This document shows positions 1-6,594 of a DNA stretch of 13,754 nucleotides, piece by piece. The notes below the pieces were generated by a model, which was given only the letters and a program-made list of their open reading frames with translations, was not told the DNA's origin and ran no database searches. A program made the translations under genes and the position numbers. Origin of the DNA: Bermanella sp034112345 (lineage in GTDB: Bacteria > Pseudomonadota > Gammaproteobacteria > Pseudomonadales > Oceanobacteraceae); contig JAWUVN010000080.1 of assembly GCA_034112345.1 (NCBI GenBank), positions 1 to 13,754 on the forward strand, in the 5' to 3' direction. How positions within the stretch are numbered: the stretch's first letter is position 1; every line of letters starts with the position of its first letter.

Positions 1-1
1 T

Positions 2-61
2 AAAAAACCAAATGCATATCTTGAAAAACTGACTATCGGACTAAAAGAAAAAGACAAATAA
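2..61 (+). CDS. C-terminal end of a probable nitrate/ABC substrate-binding protein (partial)
   Basis: Nineteen codons and a TAA stop are open from the left edge, giving an ending KKPNAYLEKLTIGLKEKDK. No start is visible, so this is a gene tail cut by the window. Substrate-binding proteins of the NrtA/CmpA type sit immediately upstream of nrtB in nitrate importer operons, and an 'NP-x-AY' segment near the C-terminus fits that family as I remember it. The assignment to an NrtA-like periplasmic nitrate-binding protein rests mainly on the next two genes. Reading frame and stop are seen directly; function is inferred from context. Confidence 0.55.
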   Translation, partial: KKPNAYLEKLTIGLKEKDK

Positions 62-109
62 TAAAAAACTGGTTTTATTTATTAGGTAGTAAGTAGTAAG
101 TATAAAAGC

Positions 110-137
110 GTAACCGAGCCAGTGTTGGCTCGGTTAC
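110..137 (+). other. Intercistronic stem-loop between binding-protein and permease genes
   Basis: A perfect 11-bp inverted repeat (110-120 and 127-137, arm GTAACCGAGCC) flanks a 6-nt loop. It lies between the stop of the upstream gene and the permease start at 174. No T-run follows the stem, so it is not a typical intrinsic terminator. In ABC importer operons such stems often protect the 3' end of the binding-protein mRNA and lower expression of the downstream permease. That role is inferred here. Confidence 0.6.
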
Positions 138-173
138 ATTAAGAATCGACCCAAACAATAGGGGTAGAATATT

Positions 174-1184
174 ATGATGAGCGTAGTTTCGAAATTAGAA
201 ATCATAGGGATGTTTGCTCCCTGGGTTCGAATCATCAAGGTTGAAAACCGTCGTGAACAAGTGAATATACTTCTTAGAAGTATTGGTGTGCCACTGCTTG
301 CATTTGGCATTTTTCTAGGTATGTGGGATGCAGCTGCAAAAAGTGTCGTAACATCATTAGGCCAGGTGCCAGGCCCTGTTCAAGTTATGGAACAAGCAAA
401 AGGATTATGGCAAGAATATACCGATGAAAAAGTTAAAGAAGTGAAATTTTATGAAAGACAAGAAAAACGTAATGCCAAAAAATTAGAGAACAACCCTGAC
501 GCTAAAATAAAAGTGCGGGAATATCGTGGTCGTCCTACCTATATTGATCAAATTTGGACAAGTTTAATAACCATATTTACAGGGTTTTTTGTCGCCGTAT
601 TAATCGCCGTTCCGCTAGGCATTATGACGGGTTTAAGTCGGACTTTACATAGCGCAATGAATCCTATTATTCAGATTTTCAAACCCGTATCGCCACTTGC
701 TTGGCTACCTATTGTGACCATGGTGGTATCAGCGGTTTACGTAAGTGATGATCCTATGTTTGAAAAATCATTTATAACGTCAGCGGTGACTGTGACTTTA
801 TGCTGCATGTGGCCAACACTGCTTAATACAGCGGTGGGTGTATCCAGTATTAGCCCAGACTTAATTAATGTGGCAAAAGTTTTACGCTTAAACCCATTAA
901 CTAAAATAACAAAAGTGGTGATTCCATCGTCTATCCCAATGATATTTACAGGCATGCGTTTATCATTAGGTGTGGGTTGGATGGTATTAATAGCAGCCGA
1001 AATGTTGGCGCAAAACCCTGGTCTAGGAAAATTTGTTTGGGATGAATTCCAAAACGGAAGCTCTAACTCATTAGGCCGAATCATGGTAGCGGTATTAACC
1101 ATTGGTGTGATTGGATTTATATTAGACTGGATTATGCTGACGCTTCAACGAAGATTCTCTTGGGATAAATCTGCAGCTCGATAA
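174..1184 (+). CDS. nrtB: Nitrate ABC transporter permease, NrtB type
   Basis: Inner-membrane permease of an ABC importer, probably for nitrate. It is 336 aa with about six hydrophobic segments (roughly residues 35-51, 131-153, 170-190, 199-221, 262-280 and 303-325). A binding-protein-dependent permease fold occupies residues 125-325. The cytoplasmic coupling loop that contacts the ATPase is at about 233-255 (VAKVLRL...KVVIPSSIP), a divergent EAA motif ending in the usual I/L-P. Between helix 1 and the core is a long, highly charged insert (about 72-122, many Lys/Glu/Arg). As I recall, proteobacterial NrtB proteins have this and shorter cyanobacterial ones lack it. An AGGGG ribosome site at 160-164 precedes two adjacent ATGs (174, 177). 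The ATPase gene follows after 47 bp in the same operon. Taurine, cyanate or bicarbonate transport are the alternatives within this superfamily. Confidence 0.88.
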   Translation: MMSVVSKLEIIGMFAPWVRIIKVENRREQVNILLRSIGVPLLAFGIFLGMWDAAAKSVVTSLGQVPGPVQVMEQAKGLWQEYTDEKVKEVKFYERQEKRNAKKLENNPDAKIKVREYRGRPTYIDQIWTSLITIFTGFFVAVLIAVPLGIMTGLSRTLHSAMNPIIQIFKPVSPLAWLPIVTMVVSAVYVSDDPMFEKSFITSAVTVTLCCMWPTLLNTAVGVSSISPDLINVAKVLRLNPLTKITKVVIPSSIPMIFTGMRLSLGVGWMVLIAAEMLAQNPGLGKFVWDEFQNGSSNSLGRIMVAVLTIGVIGFILDWIMLTLQRRFSWDKSAAR

Positions 1185-1231
1185 TTTAATCGTGACATAG
1201 ATCGAGCATATTTTAGAATTGAGGAATAAAC

Positions 1232-2044
1232 ATGAGTGCAACACATTTAAATATTGACCACGTAACCATGCAGTTTGATACGGATTCAGGTCCCTTTACT
1301 GCACTAGACAACATAAGTTTAAAAATTGATAAGGGTGAGTTCGTATCCCTGATTGGGCATTCTGGTTGCGGTAAATCAACCGTACTAAATATTGTAGCGG
1401 GATTATATCAAGCCACAAAGGGCGGCATAATTTTAGACGGAACAGAAGTGAATGAACCAGGGCCTGAACGGGCTGTGGTATTTCAAAACCATTCGTTGTT
1501 ACCTTGGTTAACTGCCTACGAGAATGTAGAGCTAGCCGTGAAGCAAGTGTTTAAAGGTAAAAAATCGAAAGCCGAAATGAAAGAATGGATCGAATACAAT
1601 TTAGAACTGGTTCATATGACACATGCTTTACACAAAAAACCAGATGAAATATCGGGGGGCATGAAACAGCGCGTAGGCATAGCACGGGCATTGGCAATGG
1701 AGCCAACGGTGATGTTAATGGATGAACCCTTCGGTGCACTAGACGCACTAACGCGCTCACATTTACAAGATAGTTTAATGGAAATTCAGCGCGATCTTAA
1801 AAATACAGTGATCATGATTACCCATGATGTTGATGAAGCAGTTCTGCTGTCAGATAGAATCGTAATGATGACCAATGGACCCTCAGCCAAAATAGGTGAG
1901 ATTTTAGATGTGAACTTAGAGCGCCCTAGGCATCGCCTAGAATTGGCAAATGATCCTGAATATAATCGCTATCGAGCAGAGGTGCTTAGGTTTTTACATG
2001 AGCGTCATGCTAAACCTGATGTGCCAACTAACAAGGTGGCATAG
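1232..2044 (+). CDS. nrtD: Nitrate ABC transporter ATP-binding protein, NrtD/NrtC-N type
   Basis: Cytoplasmic ATPase that powers the NrtB permease; 270 aa, the normal length for a single ABC domain. All motifs are present: Walker A GHSGCGKST (42-50), Q-loop Q85 in VFQNHSLLPW, signature SGGMKQR (141-147), Walker B VMLMDEP (160-166), D-loop GALD (168-171) and switch His198. SGGMKQR and the LLPW segment after the Q-loop are typical of the nitrate/sulfonate/taurine group. It lacks the extra C-terminal binding-protein-like domain of cyanobacterial NrtC, so it corresponds to NrtD. A clear GAGGAA ribosome site (1221-1226) precedes the ATG. It is the last gene of the operon, with a strong terminator 28 bp after the stop. 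Substrate is inferred from the companion permease. Confidence 0.9.
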   Translation: MSATHLNIDHVTMQFDTDSGPFTALDNISLKIDKGEFVSLIGHSGCGKSTVLNIVAGLYQATKGGIILDGTEVNEPGPERAVVFQNHSLLPWLTAYENVELAVKQVFKGKKSKAEMKEWIEYNLELVHMTHALHKKPDEISGGMKQRVGIARALAMEPTVMLMDEPFGALDALTRSHLQDSLMEIQRDLKNTVIMITHDVDEAVLLSDRIVMMTNGPSAKIGEILDVNLERPRHRLELANDPEYNRYRAEVLRFLHERHAKPDVPTNKVA

Positions 2045-2071
2045 TCATTAGTATTTAAAACTTGGGTTTGA

Positions 2072-2111
2072 AAAAAATAAGCCTTCAATCAGTAATGAAG
2101 GCTTATTTTTT
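2072..2111. terminator. Bidirectional intrinsic terminator between nrt operon and aldolase-like gene
   Basis: A perfect 16-bp inverted repeat (2072-2087 and 2096-2111) has an 8-nt loop. The GC core GCCTTCA is flanked by an A-run on the left and a T-run on the right. It therefore works as a rho-independent terminator on both strands, ending the rightward nrt operon and the leftward gene whose stop is at 2129. Confidence 0.93.
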
Positions 2112-2128
2112 ACAAAATGGTTTAATGT

Positions 2129-2914
2129 TTAATTAAACATATCAGGTTGTTCAGCTGTAATAACATCAAATAAAGGTTTAAATTGAAAGGCACCTGCTAT
2201 TTCATTACCAACCGTATTGAACGTAGCAGAAGCAGCTTCGTCAGAAATCAGTTTAGGTGTGCCGGCTGCTTCAGCCATTAATTGTGCCTGACAAGTTCGC
2301 TCCATAGTTATGTACCACCAAGCGGCTGACTCTACCGATTCGCCAACGGTTAATAAACCATGGTTTTGAAGAATAGCGGCTTTTTTATTGCCTAATTTTT
2401 TAGCCAGCATTTCACCTTCACTCATATCCAGTACCACACCGTTAAACACATCAAACAATACATGGTCATTATAAAAAGCGCATGAGTCTTGTGTGATAGG
2501 GTCTAATAAGCGCCCAAGCGTGGCCCAGCTTTTACCATATACAGAATGTGAATGTGCCACAGATACAACTTCAGGCCTTGCGCTGTGTATTTGAGAGTGG
2601 ATAGTAAAGGCCGCACCGTTTAATAATCCGCTACCTTCCACTACCTTGCCTTCATGGTTGACCAATAATAAAGATGAGATATTAATTTGCTTAAACGATA
2701 CACCCATTGGATTTACCCAAAAGTGATCGGTTAACTCAGGATCTCGCACGGTAATGTGCCCAGCTACACCTTCATCAAAACCAAATTTACCAAATAATCG
2801 GTAGGCGGCAACAAGCTGTCGTTTTCGGTATAAGCGTTCTTCTTCAGCTGTGCGTGCTACCGCTTCAGGTAGGCCTTCAGCATTCATCACGATACTATTG
2901 ATTTTATTATTCAT
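2129..2914 (-). CDS. Class II aldolase/adducin family protein
   Basis: A 261-aa cytosolic protein of the FucA/AraD/adducin superfamily, whose members are metal-dependent aldolases, epimerases, decarboxylases or non-enzymatic proteins. It shows the conserved AGHITVRDP segment (51-59), the metal-binding HSH (His121, His123) and a third probable ligand His185 in LQNHG. Its overall style (EEERLYRKRQLVAAYRLFGKFGFDEG) resembles the adducin-like branch common in fungi and some proteobacteria. When aligned to FucA by eye, the catalytic Glu73 position is Ala102, so classical retro-aldol chemistry is doubtful. I chose the ATG at 2914 because GAGGT lies just upstream (AGCGAGGTACAAC-ATG). A longer reading to 2974 adds 20 residues unlike the family. 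A separate promoter and inverted repeat upstream suggest its own regulation. Substrate is unknown. Confidence 0.88.
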   Translation of the reverse strand: MNNKINSIVMNAEGLPEAVARTAEEERLYRKRQLVAAYRLFGKFGFDEGVAGHITVRDPELTDHFWVNPMGVSFKQINISSLLLVNHEGKVVEGSGLLNGAAFTIHSQIHSARPEVVSVAHSHSVYGKSWATLGRLLDPITQDSCAFYNDHVLFDVFNGVVLDMSEGEMLAKKLGNKKAAILQNHGLLTVGESVESAAWWYITMERTCQAQLMAEAAGTPKLISDEAASATFNTVGNEIAGAFQFKPLFDVITAEQPDMFN

Positions 2915-2967
2915 GTTGTACCTCGCTACATTAAGCTCTAAGCATAAACATAGACGGTAAAGATAAC

Positions 2968-2996
2968 ATTGCACAAATAAGCCAGATCGGTGGCAA
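2968..2996 (-). promoter_or_regulatory. Candidate sigma-70 promoter of the aldolase-like gene
   Basis: On the minus strand, TTGCCA (2991-2996, 5/6 to the -35 consensus) is followed after 17 bp by TGCAAT (2968-2973, 4/6 to the -10). It points at the start codon at 2914. This is a by-eye motif match only. Confidence 0.42.
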
Positions 2997-3009
2997 TGAA
3001 AGCCTTAAG

Positions 3010-3048
3010 CATTCATATATAAGCAAGAGCGCACGTTATATATGAATG
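3010..3048. repeat. 39-bp inverted repeat upstream of the aldolase-like promoter
   Basis: Perfect 13-bp arms (3010-3022 CATTCATATATAA; 3036-3048 TTATATATGAATG) are separated by 13 bp. The site lies between pepD and the aldolase-like gene. Its centre is roughly 65-70 bp upstream of the start point predicted from the promoter at 2968-2996, a position typical of an activator site. No T-run of terminator type follows on either strand. It could be a regulator-binding site or a cruciform/hairpin; the regulator is unknown. Confidence 0.5.
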
Positions 3049-3090
3049 TTTGTAATAGTACTGAGGAACTGTTCGGCTAGCGTGAGACAC

Positions 3091-4617
3091 CTAGGTGTTG
3101 TCTTCGGGAATGGCTTTAAGTGCCGCTAATAAAAAGTCCCAGAATTGTTTAACCGATTCAATGTGCACTTTCTCATCTGGCGAGTGGGCATTCCGAATGG
3201 TTGGACCAATAGATATCATATCCCAGTGCGGGTAAGGTTTATTAAATAATCCACATTCAAGCCCTGCGTGAATCACTTTAATTTTAGCGGGCTTAGAAAA
3301 TTCAGTTTGGTATACCGTTAAAAGAGTTTGCAATATGTTAGAGGCCGGATCGGGTTTCCAGCCAGGATATTCACCTGATATATTCACACTGGCATTTACA
3401 TCCTCAAAATTAATTTTAATGGTGTTTGCTAATTCATCCCGTGAATTGTCATTTAAACTGCGCACCAGAGTTAAAATATTTACAGTGTTACCATCAGATT
3501 TAACAATGGCTAAATTATTTGATGTATCAACCACGCCTTGAAATTCATCGCTCATCTTTGTGACGCCATGAACGCATGTAGAAACCGAATTCAATAATTT
3601 TTCTAATGAATCTTGTGTATATACCTGATCAGGACAAGGGAGGGTGTTTAACTGAATGTTAAAATTGGTATCAACAGCCCCGTACTCTAATGCAATCTCA
3701 GCCGTAAATTTCTCTATTGCGGCATGAAGTTCATTTTCTTTATTGGCATTAATCACAATGTTAGTGAATGACTCTCTGGCGATGGCGTTGCGCAGTGTGC
3801 CCCCATTAAATGAAAATACCTGTAGGTTCAATAGGCTCTGATACTGTAATAAAAACTGATTGATCAGCTTATTAGCATTGGCACGGCCTTGATCAATGTC
3901 TAACCCTGAGTGACCACCGCGTAACCCCTTAATCGAAATTTGATAAGCTTGTTGATTATTTTGTTCGTGATCTAGAGTGTTCAGCGCTTGCCATTCCATT
4001 GTGAGTTGAGCGCTAACATCAACACCGCCGGCACAACCCACATAAATTTCCCCTTCATCTTCGGTATCTAAATTTAATAAAATATCCCCAGACAATGAAT
4101 CCGACTGCAAACCATAAGCCCCCGCCATACCAGATTCTTCATCAATGGTAATTAACAGTTCAAGAGGCCCGTGTTGAATATCATTACTGATGAATACGGC
4201 CAGCGCAGCTGCCACGCCTATGCCGTTATCAGCGCCCAATGTTGTGCCATCAGCTGTTACCCAGTCGCCTTCTATTAATGTTGTAATGGGATCAGTGATA
4301 AAATTATGCGCAGAGTCTTCATTTTTTTGCGGCACCATATCAATGTGTCCCTGCATCACCACCCCTTTTTTATGCTCCATACCAGCTGTAGCTGGTTTGC
4401 TAATAATAAGGTTACCAATAGCATCTCTAAAGTGTGTTAATTGGTGATGCTCACAAAGGGATTCAATGGCTTTTAATACACACTCTTCATGGCGTGAAGG
4501 TCTAGGGCATTGTGTAAATAGGTCAAACACCTGCCATAACGCTTTCGGTTCAAGCTGACAAAGTAAGGTGTTTTTTTGAGAAATAGATGGGGGAAAAAGG
4601 TTGGCCAAAATAAGCAC
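3091..4617 (-). CDS. pepD: Aminoacyl-histidine dipeptidase (peptidase D, M20 family)
   Basis: Cytosolic zinc dipeptidase that cleaves Xaa-His and other dipeptides; 508 aa against about 485 in E. coli. The M20 metal centre is complete: His91 and Asp93 in GHIDMVPQ, Asp130 in LGADNG, catalytic Glu160 and ligand Glu161 in IDEESG, Asp184 in NLDTEDEGE, and the last ligand His478 in AHSPDEKVHIES. The lid-domain segment GLRGGHSG (231-238) and FNGGTLRNAI (270-279) match PepD closely. These residues keep a constant +11 offset from the Vibrio PepD numbering I remember, so the N-terminus is about 11-15 residues longer than usual. The start used is a GTG with no obvious Shine-Dalgarno and a stop codon directly before it. 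A TTG three codons later is the nearest alternative. A large palindrome lies just upstream. No terminator is obvious after the stop. Confidence 0.95.
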   Translation of the reverse strand: MLILANLFPPSISQKNTLLCQLEPKALWQVFDLFTQCPRPSRHEECVLKAIESLCEHHQLTHFRDAIGNLIISKPATAGMEHKKGVVMQGHIDMVPQKNEDSAHNFITDPITTLIEGDWVTADGTTLGADNGIGVAAALAVFISNDIQHGPLELLITIDEESGMAGAYGLQSDSLSGDILLNLDTEDEGEIYVGCAGGVDVSAQLTMEWQALNTLDHEQNNQQAYQISIKGLRGGHSGLDIDQGRANANKLINQFLLQYQSLLNLQVFSFNGGTLRNAIARESFTNIVINANKENELHAAIEKFTAEIALEYGAVDTNFNIQLNTLPCPDQVYTQDSLEKLLNSVSTCVHGVTKMSDEFQGVVDTSNNLAIVKSDGNTVNILTLVRSLNDNSRDELANTIKINFEDVNASVNISGEYPGWKPDPASNILQTLLTVYQTEFSKPAKIKVIHAGLECGLFNKPYPHWDMISIGPTIRNAHSPDEKVHIESVKQFWDFLLAALKAIPEDNT

Positions 4618-4628
4618 TCATGTAAAGC

Positions 4629-4660
4629 GATACAATTGCTAATACATTAGCAATCGTATC
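4629..4660. promoter_or_regulatory. 32-bp near-perfect palindrome upstream of pepD (operator or 5'-UTR hairpin)
   Basis: Two 15-bp arms (4629-4643, 4646-4660) around a 2-bp centre match at 14 of 15 positions. The only mismatch is a G.U wobble if transcribed leftwards. Its inner core ATTGCTAAT/ATTAGCAAT has the dyad look of a repressor site. A weak leftward promoter (TTGAAA at 4666-4671, TAATGT at 4644-4649, 16-bp spacer) would overlap it. It lies 12 bp before the pepD start and 41 bp after the aldehyde dehydrogenase stop. No T-run follows, so a terminator role is less likely. The regulator is not identified. Confidence 0.5.
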
Positions 4661-4701
4661 AAAATTTTCAATCCTTATTCATAGGGCTAAAATCACGTAT
4701 T

Positions 4702-6438
4702 CTATTCGTGAGGGTAAGCAATACGCTTAATGTTAAGCAGGTGTTTATAGCCTACGTTATCTGATGTAGACCCTGCACCCTGTGTACCGCAACCTAATGT
4801 CCAAGAAAGGTCTAGGCCGTTATTGGCGCCAATACAACCCAGTGTTCCGGGTGTGTTCACCAGGATACGGCTCACATCAACCACTTTAGAGTAATCGGTT
4901 ACCGTAGAGCGATCATCACAATGAATAATAGCCGTATGGCCTGCACCTTCATCGTCAAGAATCGTTTTAGCCATGGTTAAGGCTTGCTCCGGGCTATCCA
5001 TTTTAGAAACTGAAAGGATAGGGATGAGCTTTTCTTTTAACAACGGTGAGCTGGTAGCGCCATTAGGAACCGGTGCAAACACCAGTTTGATTGGATAGCT
5101 ACGAGTAATCCCGACAAAATCGCAAACATCTTGTGCGCTTCGGCCCACCCAGTCACTATTTAACGCGCCCTTACTAAAAAGTGCCTCTAACAAGGCATCG
5201 ACCTCAATGGCTGATAATGCGGCACCACCTTGTGTTTCAGCTAACGATAAAAAGTTGTCATACACCGCGCTATCAACCAGTAGGTTGTTCTCTGATCCAC
5301 ACACAATGCCGTTATCAAAACTTTTACTAAAAATTATATCCTTAACCGCTTTTTCTATATTACAGTTATCAGTTACCCAAACAGGTGCATTGCCTTTGCC
5401 TACGCCAATCGCAGGGGTGCCAGACTGATAAGCCGACTTAACCATAGATGGGCCGCCTGTAGCCAAAATAAAGTTAATGTCTTGGTGTGTCATAAAAGCA
5501 TTGGTTAATGCACGGCTTGAAGGTAATTGTGTGGTTTGAACAAGGTTAATCGGAGCGCCCATGTTCTTCAAAACAGATTGAATAATTTTAACCGTTTGCT
5601 CGCCAATATTACGGGCACGACGGTTGCTGCTCATAATCACAGCGTTTCTAGATTTAAGCGCAATTAAAAATTTAAAGGTTAACGTTTCTACCGGATTGGT
5701 AACTGGAATTATGGCAAAAACCGTTCCCATAGAATTGGCAATACCTTTAACCGTTTCAGAGTCTTCAATAATAGATCCAACACCGGGTTTACCAATAAGA
5801 TCTTCTGCCACAGCCAGTGTGCCCAGTTTAATCTTTTCTATTTTATGCTCAGTCACGCCCATTCTAGATTCGGCGACGGTTAGTTTTGCTAAGTTCTCAG
5901 CCTGACCGGCCACTTCTTTAGCCACGGCATCAATAATTTGGTCAATCTCTTCTTCGCTATAGCTTTGAATTTCTAAGTGCGCTTGTTTTGCATTTGCAAC
6001 AATGAAGTTTACTTCTTTAATTGGAGCAGACGCTAACGCAACATTTATTTGGTCTTGCTCAAGCAGTGAAAACTGTTTGGCCATGGCTTGAATCAGCATG
6101 CCATAAAACTCTGGTTCATTTTTGATCAAGTTTTTAAGTGCATCATAAGGAATAAAGCGGGCTTCGACAGGATTGCTACAAATCAAGGAATAAAGGGCTA
6201 CTTGATTAGAAAAAACCTCTTTAACCGCTAAAAGTTCACCAGCAGAAAACTGCGTGCTTAAAAATGCGCTGCGTTCTAAGTCGGCTTCGTTTACGTGAGC
6301 CTTAACGATTCCTTGAACCACAAAATAGCAGCCATTAGGCATGTGGCCTTGCTTGAGTAAGGTTTCACCACTTTTGAATTGCTGTAAGGGATAGGTCGAA
6401 AAAAGTGCTTCGAAGTCTGTTTTTAAGTTGAATTCCAT
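4702..6438 (-). CDS. Cyclic-nucleotide-binding-like domain fused to CoA-acylating aldehyde dehydrogenase
   Basis: A 578-aa two-domain protein. Residues about 9-125 form a CRP/CNBD-like beta-roll with an ending helix (FKSGETLLKQG at 21-31, GCYFVVQGIVKAHV at 36-49, GELLAVKEVF at 67-76) and no DNA-binding helix-turn-helix. Residues about 141-574 closely resemble the aldehyde dehydrogenase half of AdhE and the EutE/PduP enzymes, which convert aldehyde, NAD+ and CoA to acyl-CoA and NADH. Visible are the nucleotide-binding IIPVTNPVETLTFK (243-256), ILATGGP-MVK (324-334), catalytic Cys380 in SFDNGIVCGSE and TLGCGTQG-GSTSDNVG-KHLLN near the C-terminus. The iron alcohol dehydrogenase half of AdhE is absent. 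I use the ATG at 6438 because AGGAAG precedes it at good spacing; a TTG at 6468 would add ten residues. No Arg lies between residues 56 and 94, so the usual phosphate-binding Arg of cNMP sites is missing. It is divergent to the operon starting at 6595. Confidence 0.93.
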   Translation of the reverse strand: MEFNLKTDFEALFSTYPLQQFKSGETLLKQGHMPNGCYFVVQGIVKAHVNEADLERSAFLSTQFSAGELLAVKEVFSNQVALYSLICSNPVEARFIPYDALKNLIKNEPEFYGMLIQAMAKQFSLLEQDQINVALASAPIKEVNFIVANAKQAHLEIQSYSEEEIDQIIDAVAKEVAGQAENLAKLTVAESRMGVTEHKIEKIKLGTLAVAEDLIGKPGVGSIIEDSETVKGIANSMGTVFAIIPVTNPVETLTFKFLIALKSRNAVIMSSNRRARNIGEQTVKIIQSVLKNMGAPINLVQTTQLPSSRALTNAFMTHQDINFILATGGPSMVKSAYQSGTPAIGVGKGNAPVWVTDNCNIEKAVKDIIFSKSFDNGIVCGSENNLLVDSAVYDNFLSLAETQGGAALSAIEVDALLEALFSKGALNSDWVGRSAQDVCDFVGITRSYPIKLVFAPVPNGATSSPLLKEKLIPILSVSKMDSPEQALTMAKTILDDEGAGHTAIIHCDDRSTVTDYSKVVDVSRILVNTPGTLGCIGANNGLDLSWTLGCGTQGAGSTSDNVGYKHLLNIKRIAYPHE

Positions 6439-6469
6439 CGTAATACTTCCTGTTTTAGGCTGGCTCAAG

Positions 6470-6481
6470 TTGTCTAGACAA
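6470..6481. promoter_or_regulatory. 12-bp perfect palindrome, candidate operator
   Basis: TTGTCTAGACAA is self-complementary. It overlaps the predicted -10 and start region of the leftward aldehyde dehydrogenase promoter, the usual place for a repressor site. No known regulator is assigned. Confidence 0.42.
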
Positions 6482-6509
6482 TATAAGCATAAAATTCTTG
6501 TAATAACAA
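6480..6509 (-). promoter_or_regulatory. Candidate promoter of the CNBD-aldehyde dehydrogenase gene
   Basis: On the minus strand, TTGTTA (6504-6509, 4/6) and TATATT (6480-6485, 5/6) are 18 bp apart. They lie 42 bp upstream of the ATG at 6438. The -10 shares its edge with the palindrome at 6470-6481. Motif match by eye only. Confidence 0.42.
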
Positions 6510-6555
6510 TTAACTAGGTTAGAATCTGTGGTAATGCTATATAAATATAAAGAAC

Positions 6556-6574
6556 AGTAATAGTTCTCATTCTC
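6556..6574 (-). promoter_or_regulatory. Fur-box-like sequence in the divergent promoter region
   Basis: Read on the minus strand the 19 bases are GAGAATGAGAACTATTACT, matching the classical Fur consensus at 13 of 19 positions by my count. It lies about 20 bp before the ATG at 6595. Overlapping it is a small dyad AGAAC/GTTCT (6551-6567, 7-bp spacer). A TATAAA (6540-6545) upstream could be the rightward -10, which would place the site downstream of transcription start. Iron regulation is only a possibility; AT-rich DNA gives chance matches. Confidence 0.3.
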
Positions 6575-6594
6575 AATCATGTAAGGGGTACACG

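Noticed and set aside
86..102. Short tandem repeat GTAGTAA x2 plus GTA before the permease gene
   Set aside because: Only about two and a half copies of 7 bp; could be chance, and it is not positioned as a known element.
737..1102. 121-codon open frame on the minus strand inside the nitrate permease gene
   Set aside because: It lies fully within a well-supported gene on the other strand, has no family signal, and is a frame shadow.
3087..3098. Palindrome ACACCTAGGTGT at the pepD stop, considered as a terminator
   Set aside because: Only 12 bp with no loop and no following T-run in the leftward transcript.
6439..6468. Ten-residue N-terminal extension of the aldehyde dehydrogenase fusion from a TTG
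   Set aside because: The ATG at 6438 has AGGAAG at good spacing; that ribosome site would lie inside the longer reading.
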